A stretch of DNA of 64,000 nucleotides from Chthonomonas sp. UBA2017 (GCA_002335425.1 DDCB01000036.1:1-64000), one strand, 5' to 3'; shown: positions 23,794 through 33,343, counted from the stretch's first letter. The notes: generated from the sequence alone by a model not told the origin. Numbers and translations are program-made.

Positions 23794-26421
23794 ATGATCA
23801 TGAGCCAAGACAACATTTCAACAGTCGGTCCCGCCTCGGGTCGACGGAGCTGGTGGGGAGCCCTTGCGGTTGTTGCCCTCGGCCTCGTCGGGACGTTCGG
23901 GACGGCCTCGGCCCAGTCCGGCAATAACGACGCCGAGCTTCGCCGACTCGCCCTCGTTTATAGCCAACAGGCGACCGCCGATTATCAACAAGCCGTCGCC
24001 TGGGCGACCTTTAACAATTGGCCGATCGAGCACACCCTGCCGAACGGTAGCCTCGCCCGCATCGTCGCCGTGCGCAACGGTAAGCCGATTTACCACGTGA
24101 TGCGCGACCTCCAAACCGCCGCCACGATCACCGCGAACGCCGTTTGGCCGGGCGGGAGCCTGGGTCTTTCGCTAACTGGCGTCAATACTCGCCTCGGAAT
24201 CTGGGACGACGGACTGCCGACCCACCCGGAATTCGGCAACCGCGTAACCTCACCGGACAACACAACTCAGCCTGGATTCCACTCGACCGGAGTCGCCGGT
24301 ATGATGGCCGCGGGCGGAGTCAATCCGACGGCCCGAGGCATGGCGTACCAAAGCCGGATCGACGCCTACAACACGAACAACAACTATTCCGAAATCGCCA
24401 CCGCCGCAACCAATGGGCTTCGGTTCTCCAACCACTCTTATGGCGCAGCGTTCGGTTGGGTCTTTGGCGGAGCGGGGGACAACCGCTGGGCCTGGTTCGG
24501 CGATCCGGCCGTGAGTCAAACGATCGACTGGCAATGGGGCGCGTACCTGGAAGGCTCGCGCATCTATGACAATATCGCCTTTAACGCCCCCATGCACCTG
24601 ATGGTGATGGCCATTGGGAACCAACGGGGCGACGGACCCGCCGCGGGCACCGAGCACTGGGTGTGGCAAAACAACAACTGGACGCTCAGCACCACGACGC
24701 GGGAGCGAAACGGAGGGACCACGGGGTTCGACAGCACCCCAGGGGACACCACCTCGAAGAACATCCTCGTCGTCAGCGCTTGCTTCCCCTTGCCGGGCGG
24801 ATACACCGGACCGGGCAGCATCGTCCCGGTTGGCTTTAGCTGCTGGGGTCCGACCGATGATGGCCGGATCAAGCCCGACGTCACGGCTCCTGGAATCAAC
24901 CTCTTCCTGCCGGTAGTCGGAGGCGGTTATGAGAACGGAGGCGGCGGAACGTCTTACTCCTCTCCGGCGGTCGCAGGGGCCCTCGGACTCCTGAACGACT
25001 ACTATCGACTCATCAAGGGCCAAGACATGAGCTCGGCGATGGCTCGAGGCCTCGTTGCGATTTCGGCCAATGAAGCGGGCCCAGCTCCCGGACCGGACTA
25101 CATGTTCGGTTGGGGCGTCATGAATACCGAGGGCGCGGCGAAGATGATCGGCGCAGGATCGAACGTGCTCGAAATGCGGACGCTGACCCAAGGTCAAACG
25201 CTCAACATTCCGATGCCGATTGCCAAGTCGGGACCGGTCCGAGTCGCGATCTCTTGGACGGATCCTGCCGGGACCACAAGCACCCCTGCCCTGAACAACA
25301 CGGCCGCCAAGCTCGTCAACGACCTGGACGTTCGATTGATTCGAGAATCGGATCAAACCGTCTTCCAGCCGTGGACCCTCGGCGGGGTGACCAACCCCGG
25401 CGCTGCGGCGACCCCCGGCGACAATACCGTCGATAATGTCGAAGTGATTCAGATCAACAACGCGGTGCCCGGGAACTATACGTTGCGGATCACGCACAAG
25501 GGTGCCAACCTCGCTCCGAGCGGAAGCCAAGCCTTTGCGTTGATCGTAGATCGCCCTGCCTCGGACGGGATTCGAGACTTCGTCATCGATCCGGCCGACA
25601 CCGTCGGCGGCACGGTCTTGAATGCTCAGCTTTCGCTGATCAAACCGGCCGAGGAAGACACCCCGGTGACGATCTCGACCAGCAACTCGAGCGTCATCAC
25701 CCTGCCCCCGAATCTCGTGATTCAAGCGGGCAAAGACTCGATCACCTTTGACATCCCGACTCGCACCGTGTCTCGAACAACCACGGCCACGATCAACGTG
25801 ATCGCCGCCGGCGACAGCAAGGCCCAACAGATCACGCTGCGCCCGATGGGTGTCGGAAGCGTTTCGGTGAACCCGATCAGCGTTGTCGGCGGAACGAACG
25901 TCACCGGAACGGTCACACTGAACTCGCCCGCACCTCCGGGTGGCGCCTCGGTCAACCTGCTGACGTCAAATTCCTCGGCCGCAAGAACCACGCGTAACTG
26001 GATCTTGATCCCCGAAGGCGCCACCGAAGGCATCTTCGCGATCACCACGTCACCTGTCCTCAACAGCGCCGATGTCGTGGTGACCGCGTTCCGCGGTGAA
26101 ACTTCGGCGACGGCCCCACTTGGAGTTCGTGCCCCCGGCCTGCTCGCCACAACGCCGCTCTCGGCAACCGTGCGATCTCGCGGCTCGGTTCGGTTGAACT
26201 TCGCCCTCGATGGCGTCGCGCCGTCAGCGGGAGCGTTTATTGCCCTTGCGTCGAACAACCGGTCGGTGATTTCCACTCCGGCTGGCGTGAGCATCGCTCG
26301 GGGCCTCCGAACGGGCTCGGTGACCCTGACGGCGGGCTCGGTCAACCGAAACACGACCGTGCGCATCCGAGTCACTCGCCTCAACGTCACCCAAGACGTC
26401 GTGCTCACGGTCACTCCGTAA
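23794..26421 (+). CDS. secreted subtilisin-like (S8) serine protease with C-terminal beta-sandwich repeats
   Basis: 875 residues. The signal peptide ends near GTASAQ (residue 41). The catalytic domain has the Asp motif GIWDDGLPTHPEF (138-139), His163 in GFHSTGVAG, the oxyanion Asn in MAIGNQ near 275 and Ser387 in GTSYSSP, so the triad is complete. A P-domain-like or jelly-roll segment follows (VRVAISWTDPAG, NYTLRITHKG), then about three Ig-like repeats marked by 'SSVITLPP', 'GGTNVTGTVTLNSPAPPGG' and 'RSRGSVRLNFALDG'. It is probably exported or surface-bound and degrades external protein. The ATG at 23794 and another at 23800 are both usable; AAGG suits the second slightly better. A strong terminator follows. 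Confidence 0.9.
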   Translation: MIMSQDNISTVGPASGRRSWWGALAVVALGLVGTFGTASAQSGNNDAELRRLALVYSQQATADYQQAVAWATFNNWPIEHTLPNGSLARIVAVRNGKPIYHVMRDLQTAATITANAVWPGGSLGLSLTGVNTRLGIWDDGLPTHPEFGNRVTSPDNTTQPGFHSTGVAGMMAAGGVNPTARGMAYQSRIDAYNTNNNYSEIATAATNGLRFSNHSYGAAFGWVFGGAGDNRWAWFGDPAVSQTIDWQWGAYLEGSRIYDNIAFNAPMHLMVMAIGNQRGDGPAAGTEHWVWQNNNWTLSTTTRERNGGTTGFDSTPGDTTSKNILVVSACFPLPGGYTGPGSIVPVGFSCWGPTDDGRIKPDVTAPGINLFLPVVGGGYENGGGGTSYSSPAVAGALGLLNDYYRLIKGQDMSSAMARGLVAISANEAGPAPGPDYMFGWGVMNTEGAAKMIGAGSNVLEMRTLTQGQTLNIPMPIAKSGPVRVAISWTDPAGTTSTPALNNTAAKLVNDLDVRLIRESDQTVFQPWTLGGVTNPGAAATPGDNTVDNVEVIQINNAVPGNYTLRITHKGANLAPSGSQAFALIVDRPASDGIRDFVIDPADTVGGTVLNAQLSLIKPAEEDTPVTISTSNSSVITLPPNLVIQAGKDSITFDIPTRTVSRTTTATINVIAAGDSKAQQITLRPMGVGSVSVNPISVVGGTNVTGTVTLNSPAPPGGASVNLLTSNSSAARTTRNWILIPEGATEGIFAITTSPVLNSADVVVTAFRGETSATAPLGVRAPGLLATTPLSATVRSRGSVRLNFALDGVAPSAGAFIALASNNRSVISTPAGVSIARGLRTGSVTLTAGSVNRNTTVRIRVTRLNVTQDVVLTVTP

Positions 26422-26442
26422 CGCGGCGGACGCACCATCAAC

Positions 26443-26487
26443 ATTGGGCCTGGCTCGGAAATCCGAGCCAGGCCCAATTCTATTTTT
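26443..26487 (+). terminator. intrinsic terminator after the S8 protease gene
   Basis: ATTGGGCCTGGCTCGGA (26443-26459) pairs perfectly with 26462-26478, a 17-bp stem with a minimal loop, followed by TCTATTTTT. It is the clearest rho-independent terminator in the window and sits between convergent genes. Confidence 0.88.
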
Positions 26488-26502
26488 GGTCGATCGAAGT
26501 AA

Positions 26503-26979
26503 CTAGAACCTGACGCCGATCATCCAAGCTGGCCGACTCATCTTGATCAGATAGAGCCCGCCAAAGAATCGGTCTTTTTGGCCGATCAAGAAGACGTGAG
26601 CTTCGTGCCCATCGTGCTGAAATCCGAGCGTGAGCTTCTGGTCGAACGTCACCTTGAATCCCCCTAGCGGGTGGGCATGGTTTTCGTTCGAACGGAATCC
26701 AACACCCACATACCCCACGGCCTGCCAATCGCCAGTTCCGTAGCCCTTTTCGAAGCTCAGGGAATAACCCGGATTCCCGGTGCCGATCCCTTGGACGCCG
26801 ACCGACGCATTCACCGAAGGAAACCAGTCGGTCTCGGGCGAGAGCTGCACCGAGGCCAGATAACGCAGAGCGTTTTGCCGCCCGAGGTGAGCCAACCCGA
26901 GCTGCAGGCGAGGCGAGACTTGGTACCACAAGAACGTCTCTGCCTCGGTCTTCGTGAACGGGGCAAAAACTGTATTCAT
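26503..26979 (-). CDS. outer-membrane beta-barrel-like protein, probably the interrupted 3' part of a longer gene
   Basis: 158 residues without a signal peptide. Alternating strands with Gly and aromatic residues, for example LQLGLAHLGRQNALRYLASV, QAVGYVGVGFRSN, FKVTFDQKLTLGFQHDG and a final GGLYLIKMSRPAWMIGVRF ending in Phe, are typical of small outer-membrane barrels. The sequence directly upstream stays open in the same frame for 16 more codons (VAGGFGAGSAPNSRFT) back to an in-frame TGA at 27028-27030. Before that TGA lies a signal peptide in the same frame (27028-27156). The simplest reading is one secreted barrel gene broken by a nonsense codon. No family can be named. Confidence 0.6.
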   Translation of the reverse strand: MNTVFAPFTKTEAETFLWYQVSPRLQLGLAHLGRQNALRYLASVQLSPETDWFPSVNASVGVQGIGTGNPGYSLSFEKGYGTGDWQAVGYVGVGFRSNENHAHPLGGFKVTFDQKLTLGFQHDGHEAHVFLIGQKDRFFGGLYLIKMSRPAWMIGVRF

Positions 26980-27027
26980 CGTGAACCGCGAGTTAGGAGC
27001 TGAACCAGCCCCAAAGCCTCCAGCGAC

Positions 27028-27156
27028 TCACAGCGGACAACGGGCTTCGCCTGGCCGAGTCGTCTCTGCGGGTGGATCCTCTGAAGCCTGAGCGGCTACC
27101 AAGGTGAATCCGATCGCGAGAGTGACTCCGAGCGAAATGAACTTTTGAACTCCCAT
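27028..27156 (-). CDS. 42-residue signal-peptide fragment in frame with the downstream barrel gene
   Basis: ATG at 27156 with GAGGG just upstream encodes MGVQKFISLGVTLAIGFTLV followed by AAQA and about 18 mostly polar residues ending EARCPL, then TGA. The start is a good signal peptide with an AxA cleavage site. The frame continues without another stop into the barrel-like protein at 26503-26979, so this is either the 5' part of a nonsense-interrupted gene or a very small secreted peptide. It lies 50 bases downstream of tRNA-Leu. Confidence 0.5.
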   Translation of the reverse strand: MGVQKFISLGVTLAIGFTLVAAQASEDPPAETTRPGEARCPL

Positions 27157-27206
27157 ATTTCCCTCTTCGCCGCCCGGCGGTCAGATTCCTGGGTCGGCTC
27201 AACGAA

Positions 27207-27291
<85 letters not shown>

Positions 27292-27407
27292 GATTCGACC
27301 AATATACCTAGTTCAATTCCCTGTACCAAGAATTGTTGACATGCAGTTGCATCAGTCGAACCGAATATGTTTTCTGTATGCGCTTTGAGCGCAAGGGTTG
27401 AACACAA

Positions 27408-29354
27408 ATGGGTTGGATCACACGATTTAGTATTCGAACACGCCTGCTGGCGGGCTTTGCCATCTGCATCCTTTTTGCCGGGGTCATGTTTGCCGCCAGC
27501 GTCATCAAGATCAATGGCATGCGCGCCACGTATGAAGATATCGCCGGAAATCGCTTTAAGGCGTTCAAAGGCGCGGCCGAAGCCAATGAGTACATCGCCG
27601 TCACTCGGGGACATTTGGTCGCCATGCTCGACGAGCACCTCAAACCGAGTCTTCGATCGACCGAAATGACGGGCCTTGAAAAAGCCTGGTCGAATCTCGA
27701 TTCCTCACTCAAAGAGTATGCCGACGTGCCGAAGCAGGCTGCGGGGGTTCAGTTGGAAGAAGAGGTGATGGCCGCCATCAAGTCGTGGCGAGAGTCGGCA
27801 AATCGAACAGTCGCACTCATTCAAGAGAGAAAGTTTGATCAAGCCGCCACGTTCTTCTTCGGATCGGCCCTTGAAAACTTCCAAGCCGCGGACAGCAAAC
27901 TGACCGCCGCCAAAGACCGCAACTTGCAGTTGAAAAACCAAGGCGTTGCCGCGGCGGCGGCCCAATCCGACGAAGCCCGTCGGAATTCGGCCATCCTCTT
28001 CGGCGTCATCTTGATCCTCGGTGTCGGCGTCGCGCTCTTTTCTGCGAATGCGATCTGTCGTCCGCTCCGCGGAGTCGGAGACACTTTGGCGAAGGTCGCT
28101 CAGGGTGACCTCGTCGTTCGAGTCGAGGTCAACGGCCAGGACGAAATCGCTCAAATGAGCGAGTCGATCAACCACTCGCTCGATACGCTCTCGGACACCA
28201 TGGGCGTGGTCATCTCCTCGGCTGCCTCGACGTCGGCGGCGGCTGGAGACTTGGCCCGAACCTCGAACGAACTCGGCGAGGCCTCCACGCAGATCAGCCA
28301 GACCGTCGAGCAGATCGCCCATGGCGCGACTCAGCTCGCCGAGAGCATGAACCAAAGCGAGTCGGCATCCACCAACCTCCGAACGCTGATCCAGGGTGTG
28401 AACTCGACATCGATGGCGCAGATCGCTCAGCTCCGCGAAGCCACTCAATCGGTACGAGATGTGGTCGAAGCGATCCGCTCGGCTTCCGAAAGTGCGGGCC
28501 TTGCCTCGACCGAAGCCGCCAGCGCCGAATCTGCCGCAACTCAAGGGTCGGCGACGGTGGCTTCTTGCATCGAAGGGATGCAACGCATCCAACAAACCAA
28601 CGCCGACGCGGCGAGAATGATCTCCACGCTCGGCACCGAAAGCCAAAAAATCTCGACGATCATCGAAGCGATTGACGACATCGCCGCGCAGACGAACTTG
28701 CTCGCGCTGAATGCGGCGATCGAGGCCGCCCGCGCGGGTGAGCATGGACGGGGCTTTGCTGTCGTTGCCGATGAGGTGCGCAAACTCGCCGAGCGCTCCA
28801 GCACCCAAACCCAAGAGATCGCCGCGCTGATTCAAACCATCCAGAAGCTGACCGAGGACGCCGTCCAAGCCACCGAAGCCAGCACGCTCGAAGTCGAACA
28901 AGGCGTCAGCCTCGTCAACCAGGCGGGCAACGCCCTCGACCAGATCCAGTCGTCGGTCGCGCAGTCCGTGGGCCAGATTGCTCAGGTTTCTGAGGCCGCC
29001 AACGCCATCGATCGCCGCTCTTCGGCTGTCCTCGAAATCTTCGAAGAGCTGGTTGAAGCGAACTCTCGAAGCCTCAAGGAGTTGGAGCAGATGACCACGG
29101 TCTCCGACCAAGTGTCGGCTTCGGTCTCGGATGCGAGCGCGGTCAGCCAAGAGACTGCCGCCGGCACCGAAGAGGTGTCCGCGAGCATCGAAGAGCAGGC
29201 CGCCGGAATCCAAGAGATGGCCGCCAGTGCCGAAATGCTGGAGCAAGTCGCCCGAGAACTCGCCCAAGCCACCGGACGATTTCGGTTCGAAGAGCGGCGC
29301 AAGAAGCCGCGACTTGAGTCCGAGACTGGCAACTCTTACCGCCAAGCCGCTTAA
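27408..29354 (+). CDS. methyl-accepting chemotaxis protein
   Basis: 648 residues. TM1 at about 10-33 and TM2 at about 188-213 frame a ~155-residue extracytoplasmic four-helix-bundle-type sensor domain. A HAMP domain follows (CRPLRGVGDTLAKVAQGDLV), then a long coiled-coil signalling domain whose hairpin tip has the canonical IAAQTNLLALNAAIEAARAG and GRGFAVVADEVRKLAERS. These bind CheA/CheW; no che genes are in the window. There is no CheR-docking pentapeptide at the C-terminus (it ends NSYRQAA). Given the pilT genes nearby it could feed a pilus-linked (Pil-Chp type) or flagellar array; which one is unknown. The ligand is unknown. Two GC-rich hairpins follow the gene. Confidence 0.94.
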   Translation: MGWITRFSIRTRLLAGFAICILFAGVMFAASVIKINGMRATYEDIAGNRFKAFKGAAEANEYIAVTRGHLVAMLDEHLKPSLRSTEMTGLEKAWSNLDSSLKEYADVPKQAAGVQLEEEVMAAIKSWRESANRTVALIQERKFDQAATFFFGSALENFQAADSKLTAAKDRNLQLKNQGVAAAAAQSDEARRNSAILFGVILILGVGVALFSANAICRPLRGVGDTLAKVAQGDLVVRVEVNGQDEIAQMSESINHSLDTLSDTMGVVISSAASTSAAAGDLARTSNELGEASTQISQTVEQIAHGATQLAESMNQSESASTNLRTLIQGVNSTSMAQIAQLREATQSVRDVVEAIRSASESAGLASTEAASAESAATQGSATVASCIEGMQRIQQTNADAARMISTLGTESQKISTIIEAIDDIAAQTNLLALNAAIEAARAGEHGRGFAVVADEVRKLAERSSTQTQEIAALIQTIQKLTEDAVQATEASTLEVEQGVSLVNQAGNALDQIQSSVAQSVGQIAQVSEAANAIDRRSSAVLEIFEELVEANSRSLKELEQMTTVSDQVSASVSDASAVSQETAAGTEEVSASIEEQAAGIQEMAASAEMLEQVARELAQATGRFRFEERRKKPRLESETGNSYRQAA

Positions 29355-29382
29355 CGTCCTCCACCTCCTCACCCCACCCCAA

Positions 29383-29416
29383 GGCGCCGCTCGGTCTCAC
29401 CCGACCGAGCGGCGCC
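29383..29416 (+). terminator. terminator-like hairpin after the chemoreceptor gene
   Basis: GGCGCCGCTCGGTC (29383-29396) pairs perfectly with GACCGAGCGGCGCC (29403-29416) around a six-base loop, 28 bases after the stop codon. There is no U-tract. Confidence 0.6.
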
Positions 29417-29468
29417 CGAACTTGGCCAGACCGACTTTGCCGAGCCAAAAAAGGTATCCTAGACGGTG

Positions 29469-29498
29469 CCATCGGGCCCAGAAATCTGGGCCCGATGG
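29469..29498. repeat. inverted repeat, 14-bp perfect stem ahead of the beta-oxidation genes
   Basis: CCATCGGGCCCAGA (29469-29482) pairs with TCTGGGCCCGATGG (29485-29498). It has the same GAAATC centre as the terminator at 26443. No U-tract follows. It buries a possible ATG (29495), which argues for a later start of the downstream gene. Confidence 0.6.
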
Positions 29499-29530
29499 TT
29501 CGTCGGACCGGAGAGCCGGGCCGAAACAGG

Positions 29531-31699
29531 ATGTTGAATCGGATGCCAAAGAATGTCTGTGTGATCGGAGCCGGGACCATGGGAAGCGGAATCGCCGCCC
29601 ACCTGGCCAACCTCGGATTTCAAGTTTCCCTGCTCGATCTCACGCCCGAAAGCACGCGAGCAGCCTTTGAGCGCGCCACCAAGGCCCGGCCGCCTCATTT
29701 TTTTGTTCCGGAGACGGCGCACCAGATTCGCCTGGGCTCCATTCGCGACGACCTGAACTGGGTGAGCGAAGCAGATTGGGTTTGCGAAGCCATCATCGAG
29801 AAGCTTGACGCCAAGCAGAACCTCTTCGCCCAGATCGACCCGCTCTTGAGGCCCGATGCCATGATCAGCACCAACACGAGTGGCCTGCAGATCAGCTTGC
29901 TTTCCGAGGGCCGAAGCGAGTCGTTCCGACGCCGATTTCTCGGCACACATTTTTTCAATCCGCCCCGATATTTGAAGCTGCTGGAGCTGATTCCGACCCC
30001 CGAAACCGACCCGAACGAAGTCCGCAAGATCACGCAGTTTCTCGAAGACGAGGCCGCCCGGCGAGTCGTCTTGGCCAAAGACACACCGGGCTTCATCGCG
30101 AACCGTTTCGGCATGTGGGCTATGATCCATGCCATCCACGTGGCTGAAAAGCTCCAACTGACGGTCGAACAAGTCGATGCCATTTGTGGCCCTTTCCTGG
30201 GCCGACCGCGCTCGGCGGCGTTTCGACTGAACGACATCGTCGGGCTGGACATCATGGAGGACATCGCTCGGAATCTGCGAGAGCGATGCCCCGAGGACCC
30301 CTATCGCGGCTCGCTCGAGCCTCCCAAGTCGCTTGCCACCCTGCTGGAGCGCGGCTGGATCGGAGAGAAATCGGGCCAAGGCTACTACCGCCGCGAAGGC
30401 AAAGAACTGATGGCATTGGACCTCCATACGATGGCGTACCGCCAGCGGCAAGATGCCCAGTTCGCGAGCCTGGATGCGCTCGCCAAGAGGCCGCTCGGTG
30501 AACGGTTGGCTGAGGCCCTCGAAGGGCGCGACGAGGTCGGTGACTTTCTTCGAGAGCACCTCATTCCCGTGCTTCAATATGCCGACTATTTGAAGGCCGA
30601 AGTCAGCCACAACGTCCAAGACTTTGACCGGGTGATGATGTGGGGCTTTGGTTGGGAAACGGGACCCTTTGCGATGATCGATGCGATCGGAGCATCTCGA
30701 TTGGGGATGGATATTCCCACCTATTATCTCGGCGATCAGATGCACGCTTATGCGGGCGGGATTCAACCCATCCGCCAAGAACCTGAATACCAACCTTTGA
30801 CGAATTATCCTCTCGAAAAGCAAGGCGAAGGTTTCAACGTTCGTGACCTGGGCGACGGAGTCAAGGCTCTTAGCTTGACGAGCAAAATGGGAGTTCTACA
30901 CCCGAGCCTGATTCGAACGCTCCTGCAAGAAGTTTCCCAACTTTCAGAGCCGTTCTTGCTGACCTCAGAGGCCCGAAGTTTTTCAGCTGGATTCGATCTG
31001 AAATACGTCCTGGATGTCGTCGAGCGATCGGCATGGGAAGAGCTCGATGAAAACCTGAAAGTCTTGCAAGATCTTGCCGATCTGCTGGCAACCCGGCGCT
31101 GCGTCGCCGCGATCTTTGGTCACTGCCTCGGTGCCGGATTCGAGATCGCGACCGGATGCCCCATGATCGTCGCTCACCCCGACACCCAGATTGGCCTTCC
31201 TGAGGCCAAAGTTGGCCTCATTCCAGGAGGCTCAGGCACCGCACGCCTTCGATTGCGGCACGGATCAACTGCCAAAGCCGCGCTTGACATCGTGACTCGA
31301 TTGACCCAAGGTCTCGTCGCCGCGAATGCCGACGAAGCCCGAAAATTGGGTTACCTTCGTCCCACGGATGTGACGGCCTATCACCCTGATCGACTCATCT
31401 GGGATGCGAAGAAACTTTTGCAGAGCAAGCCGCCCCAAAGTGAAGAAGTCTGGAGCCCAACTCCGGGCCCCTTGGCTGGAATGATTGACAATAAGCAAGA
31501 AGAGCTGAAAGCCAAAGGTGAGTTTTCGGACTATGACGAAACCATCGGCGACAGTATCAAGCAAGTTTTCTGTAAAGTCGCGGACTACGAAGAAGCTAAA
31601 GTTCGAGAGCGCGAAGTCTTCTTGAATTTAGTTCGATCCGCGCCCACACACTCTCGCATCCGACACATGTTAGAAACCGGAAAGCCTCTCAAAAACTAG
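29531..31699 (+). CDS. 3-hydroxyacyl-CoA dehydrogenase / enoyl-CoA hydratase fusion (FadN type)
   Basis: About 722 residues with the dehydrogenase first, the order of FadN-type enzymes rather than FadB. The Rossmann motif is GAGTMGSGIAAHLA, then NTSGLQISLL, the HCDH signature region FLGTHFFNPPRYLKLLELIP and DTPGFIANRFG. The C-terminal crotonase domain is recognisable by RSFSAGFDLKY, GHCLGAGFEIATGC (oxyanion region) and EAKVGLIPGGSGTARL. It hydrates enoyl-CoA and oxidises the 3-hydroxyacyl-CoA in fatty-acid beta-oxidation. It is followed after three bases by etfB and then etfA, which accept electrons from acyl-CoA dehydrogenase. ATG codons at 29531 and 29543 are both possible starts. Neither a thiolase nor an acyl-CoA dehydrogenase gene is in the window. 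Confidence 0.92.
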   Translation: MLNRMPKNVCVIGAGTMGSGIAAHLANLGFQVSLLDLTPESTRAAFERATKARPPHFFVPETAHQIRLGSIRDDLNWVSEADWVCEAIIEKLDAKQNLFAQIDPLLRPDAMISTNTSGLQISLLSEGRSESFRRRFLGTHFFNPPRYLKLLELIPTPETDPNEVRKITQFLEDEAARRVVLAKDTPGFIANRFGMWAMIHAIHVAEKLQLTVEQVDAICGPFLGRPRSAAFRLNDIVGLDIMEDIARNLRERCPEDPYRGSLEPPKSLATLLERGWIGEKSGQGYYRREGKELMALDLHTMAYRQRQDAQFASLDALAKRPLGERLAEALEGRDEVGDFLREHLIPVLQYADYLKAEVSHNVQDFDRVMMWGFGWETGPFAMIDAIGASRLGMDIPTYYLGDQMHAYAGGIQPIRQEPEYQPLTNYPLEKQGEGFNVRDLGDGVKALSLTSKMGVLHPSLIRTLLQEVSQLSEPFLLTSEARSFSAGFDLKYVLDVVERSAWEELDENLKVLQDLADLLATRRCVAAIFGHCLGAGFEIATGCPMIVAHPDTQIGLPEAKVGLIPGGSGTARLRLRHGSTAKAALDIVTRLTQGLVAANADEARKLGYLRPTDVTAYHPDRLIWDAKKLLQSKPPQSEEVWSPTPGPLAGMIDNKQEELKAKGEFSDYDETIGDSIKQVFCKVADYEEAKVREREVFLNLVRSAPTHSRIRHMLETGKPLKN

Positions 31700-31702
31700 A
31701 CT

Positions 31703-32440
31703 ATGAAGATCCTTGTACCTTTGAAAAGAGTCATTGACCCTTATGCGAAAGTAAAGCCCCTCGGAGATGGTTCGGGCCTCGACCTGAGTGGAATTAAATT
31801 TGACATCAATCCCTTCGATGAAATCGCCGTCGAAGAAGCGGTCCGGATGAAAGAAAAAGATGGAAGCCACGAGATCATCGTGGTCTCCATCGGCACCAGT
31901 GACTCCGAAGAGCAGTTGCGAAAGGCACTCGCCATCGGGGCGGATCGCGCCATTCTGATCGAAACCGAACACATCTACGATTCGCTTGGCATTGCCCACG
32001 AACTCGAAGCAGTGGTCCGTGCAGAGAGTCCCGACCTCGTCCTGATGGGCAAGCAAGCGACCGATGACGACAACAATCAAGCCGGCCAGATGCTCGCCGC
32101 GCGGCTGGGATGGCCCCAAGCCACCTTTGCTTCAAAGGTCGAAGCCGCGGGCACTCGGCTCCAGGTCACCCGCGAAACCGACTCCGGCGAAGAGGTTCTC
32201 GAACTTCCCTTGCCGAGTCTTGTCACGGCCGATTTGCGACTCAACGAGCCCCGCTACATCGCCCTGCCCGGCATCATCAAAGCTCGATCCAAGCCGCTCG
32301 AAAAGCGTCCAGCCTCGGTGATGAGTTCGCCGAAAACTCGAACTGTCCGTTACGACGCGCCTCCGGCTCGGGCCGCGGGTCGCAAGGTCAGCTCAGTGGA
32401 TGAGTTGGTCGCTGCGCTTCAAGAAAAGGGGGCTCTGTAA
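31703..32440 (+). CDS. etfB: electron transfer flavoprotein beta subunit
   Basis: 245 residues, standard for EtfB. It starts MKILVPLKRVIDPYAKVK, then KFDINPFDEIAVEEAVRMKE, ALAIGADRAILIE and the adenine-nucleotide loop LVLMGKQATDDDNNQAGQM. The C-terminal part includes LNEPRYIALPGIIKARSKPL, the ETF-beta recognition region that contacts acyl-CoA dehydrogenase. It forms the soluble FAD/AMP heterodimer with EtfA and delivers electrons toward ETF-quinone oxidoreductase. It is placed between the beta-oxidation fusion gene and etfA, all on one transcript. Confidence 0.95.
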   Translation: MKILVPLKRVIDPYAKVKPLGDGSGLDLSGIKFDINPFDEIAVEEAVRMKEKDGSHEIIVVSIGTSDSEEQLRKALAIGADRAILIETEHIYDSLGIAHELEAVVRAESPDLVLMGKQATDDDNNQAGQMLAARLGWPQATFASKVEAAGTRLQVTRETDSGEEVLELPLPSLVTADLRLNEPRYIALPGIIKARSKPLEKRPASVMSSPKTRTVRYDAPPARAAGRKVSSVDELVAALQEKGAL

Positions 32441-32446
32441 ATTCTC

Positions 32447-33343
32447 ATGTCCAAACTTCTTCTCATCACGTTCGATGGCGGCGCTGAGGGCCATCAGCTG
32501 GCGGGATTCGCCCAAAAGCTCGGTCTGCCCTTTGATGTTCTCTGCATCTCGGGCGAGGCCCCGACCGAAATCGGAGCGGCTCGCGTCCTGAATGCGGGCC
32601 TCGCCGAAGTCCCCCCAGCGGACGCGCTTGCCGAGGGTCTCAAATCGCTCGTGGCCGGATACTCGCACATCGCGGGACTGTCGAATATGCGCTCGAAAGA
32701 CGTTCTGGCTCGGCTGGCAGGCCTCATCGAGGCCGGCATGGTCACCGACGTGATCGGGCTCCAATCCCCAACGTCCTTCACTCGCCCCATGGTCGCCGGA
32801 AGCGTCATTGCCACCGTCGAGGTCCTGGCCGAGCCGGTCATCCTCACCGTTCGCCCCGCCGGATTCCCGGCTGATCCTGTGAGCGGCAGTTCGCCGGTCG
32901 AATCGGTGACCCTCGCCGCGAGCGGACAGGCCCAAAGAATTTCGGTGACTGCCCGAGGCGGGGCTCGACCCGACCTCTCTCAAGCTCGGGTGGTGGTTTC
33001 CGGAGGCCGGCCGCTCGGCGATGCCGAGACCTTCGAGCGCGTGATCGGCGGATTTGCCGATGCCTTGGGCGGTGCGGCCGGAGCCACTCGAGCCGCGGTT
33101 GATAGCGGGATCGCCGCCAACGAGCTTCAGGTGGGTCAGACCGGCAAGATCGTCGCTCCGGAACTGTACATCGCCGCCGGCATCAGCGGCTCGACGCAAC
33201 ACATGGCGGGCATCAAGGATTCCAAACTGATCGTCGCGATCAACAAGGATCCCGATGCTCCCATCTTTGAGTTTGCTGACCTCGGACTTGTGGGGGATCT
33301 GTTCGAAGTTATCCCGGAAATCCGAGCCAAGCTCAGCGTTTAA
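32447..33343 (+). CDS. etfA: electron transfer flavoprotein alpha subunit
   Basis: 298 residues, slightly shorter than most EtfA. The C-terminal FAD domain is clear: ARVVVSGGRPLGDAETFER, GATRAAVDSG, VGQTGKIVAPELYIAAGISG, STQHMAGI and AINKDPDAPIFEFADLG. The N-terminal domain is more divergent. It partners with EtfB (six-base gap). The gene is followed 12 bases later by a strong bidirectional hairpin at 33356-33403. Confidence 0.95.
   Translation: MSKLLLITFDGGAEGHQLAGFAQKLGLPFDVLCISGEAPTEIGAARVLNAGLAEVPPADALAEGLKSLVAGYSHIAGLSNMRSKDVLARLAGLIEAGMVTDVIGLQSPTSFTRPMVAGSVIATVEVLAEPVILTVRPAGFPADPVSGSSPVESVTLAASGQAQRISVTARGGARPDLSQARVVVSGGRPLGDAETFERVIGGFADALGGAAGATRAAVDSGIAANELQVGQTGKIVAPELYIAAGISGSTQHMAGIKDSKLIVAINKDPDAPIFEFADLGLVGDLFEVIPEIRAKLSV

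Noticed and set aside
24250..25827. 525-codon minus-strand open frame opposite the S8 protease
   Set aside because: Shadow of the protease gene: an Arg/Asp/Gly/Val-rich composition typical of antisense GC-rich frames, no motifs, and the sense frame has a complete catalytic triad.
27705..29372. 555-codon minus-strand open frame opposite the chemoreceptor
   Set aside because: Antisense shadow with a repetitive Arg/Gly/Leu/Asp composition. The chemoreceptor frame is unambiguous.
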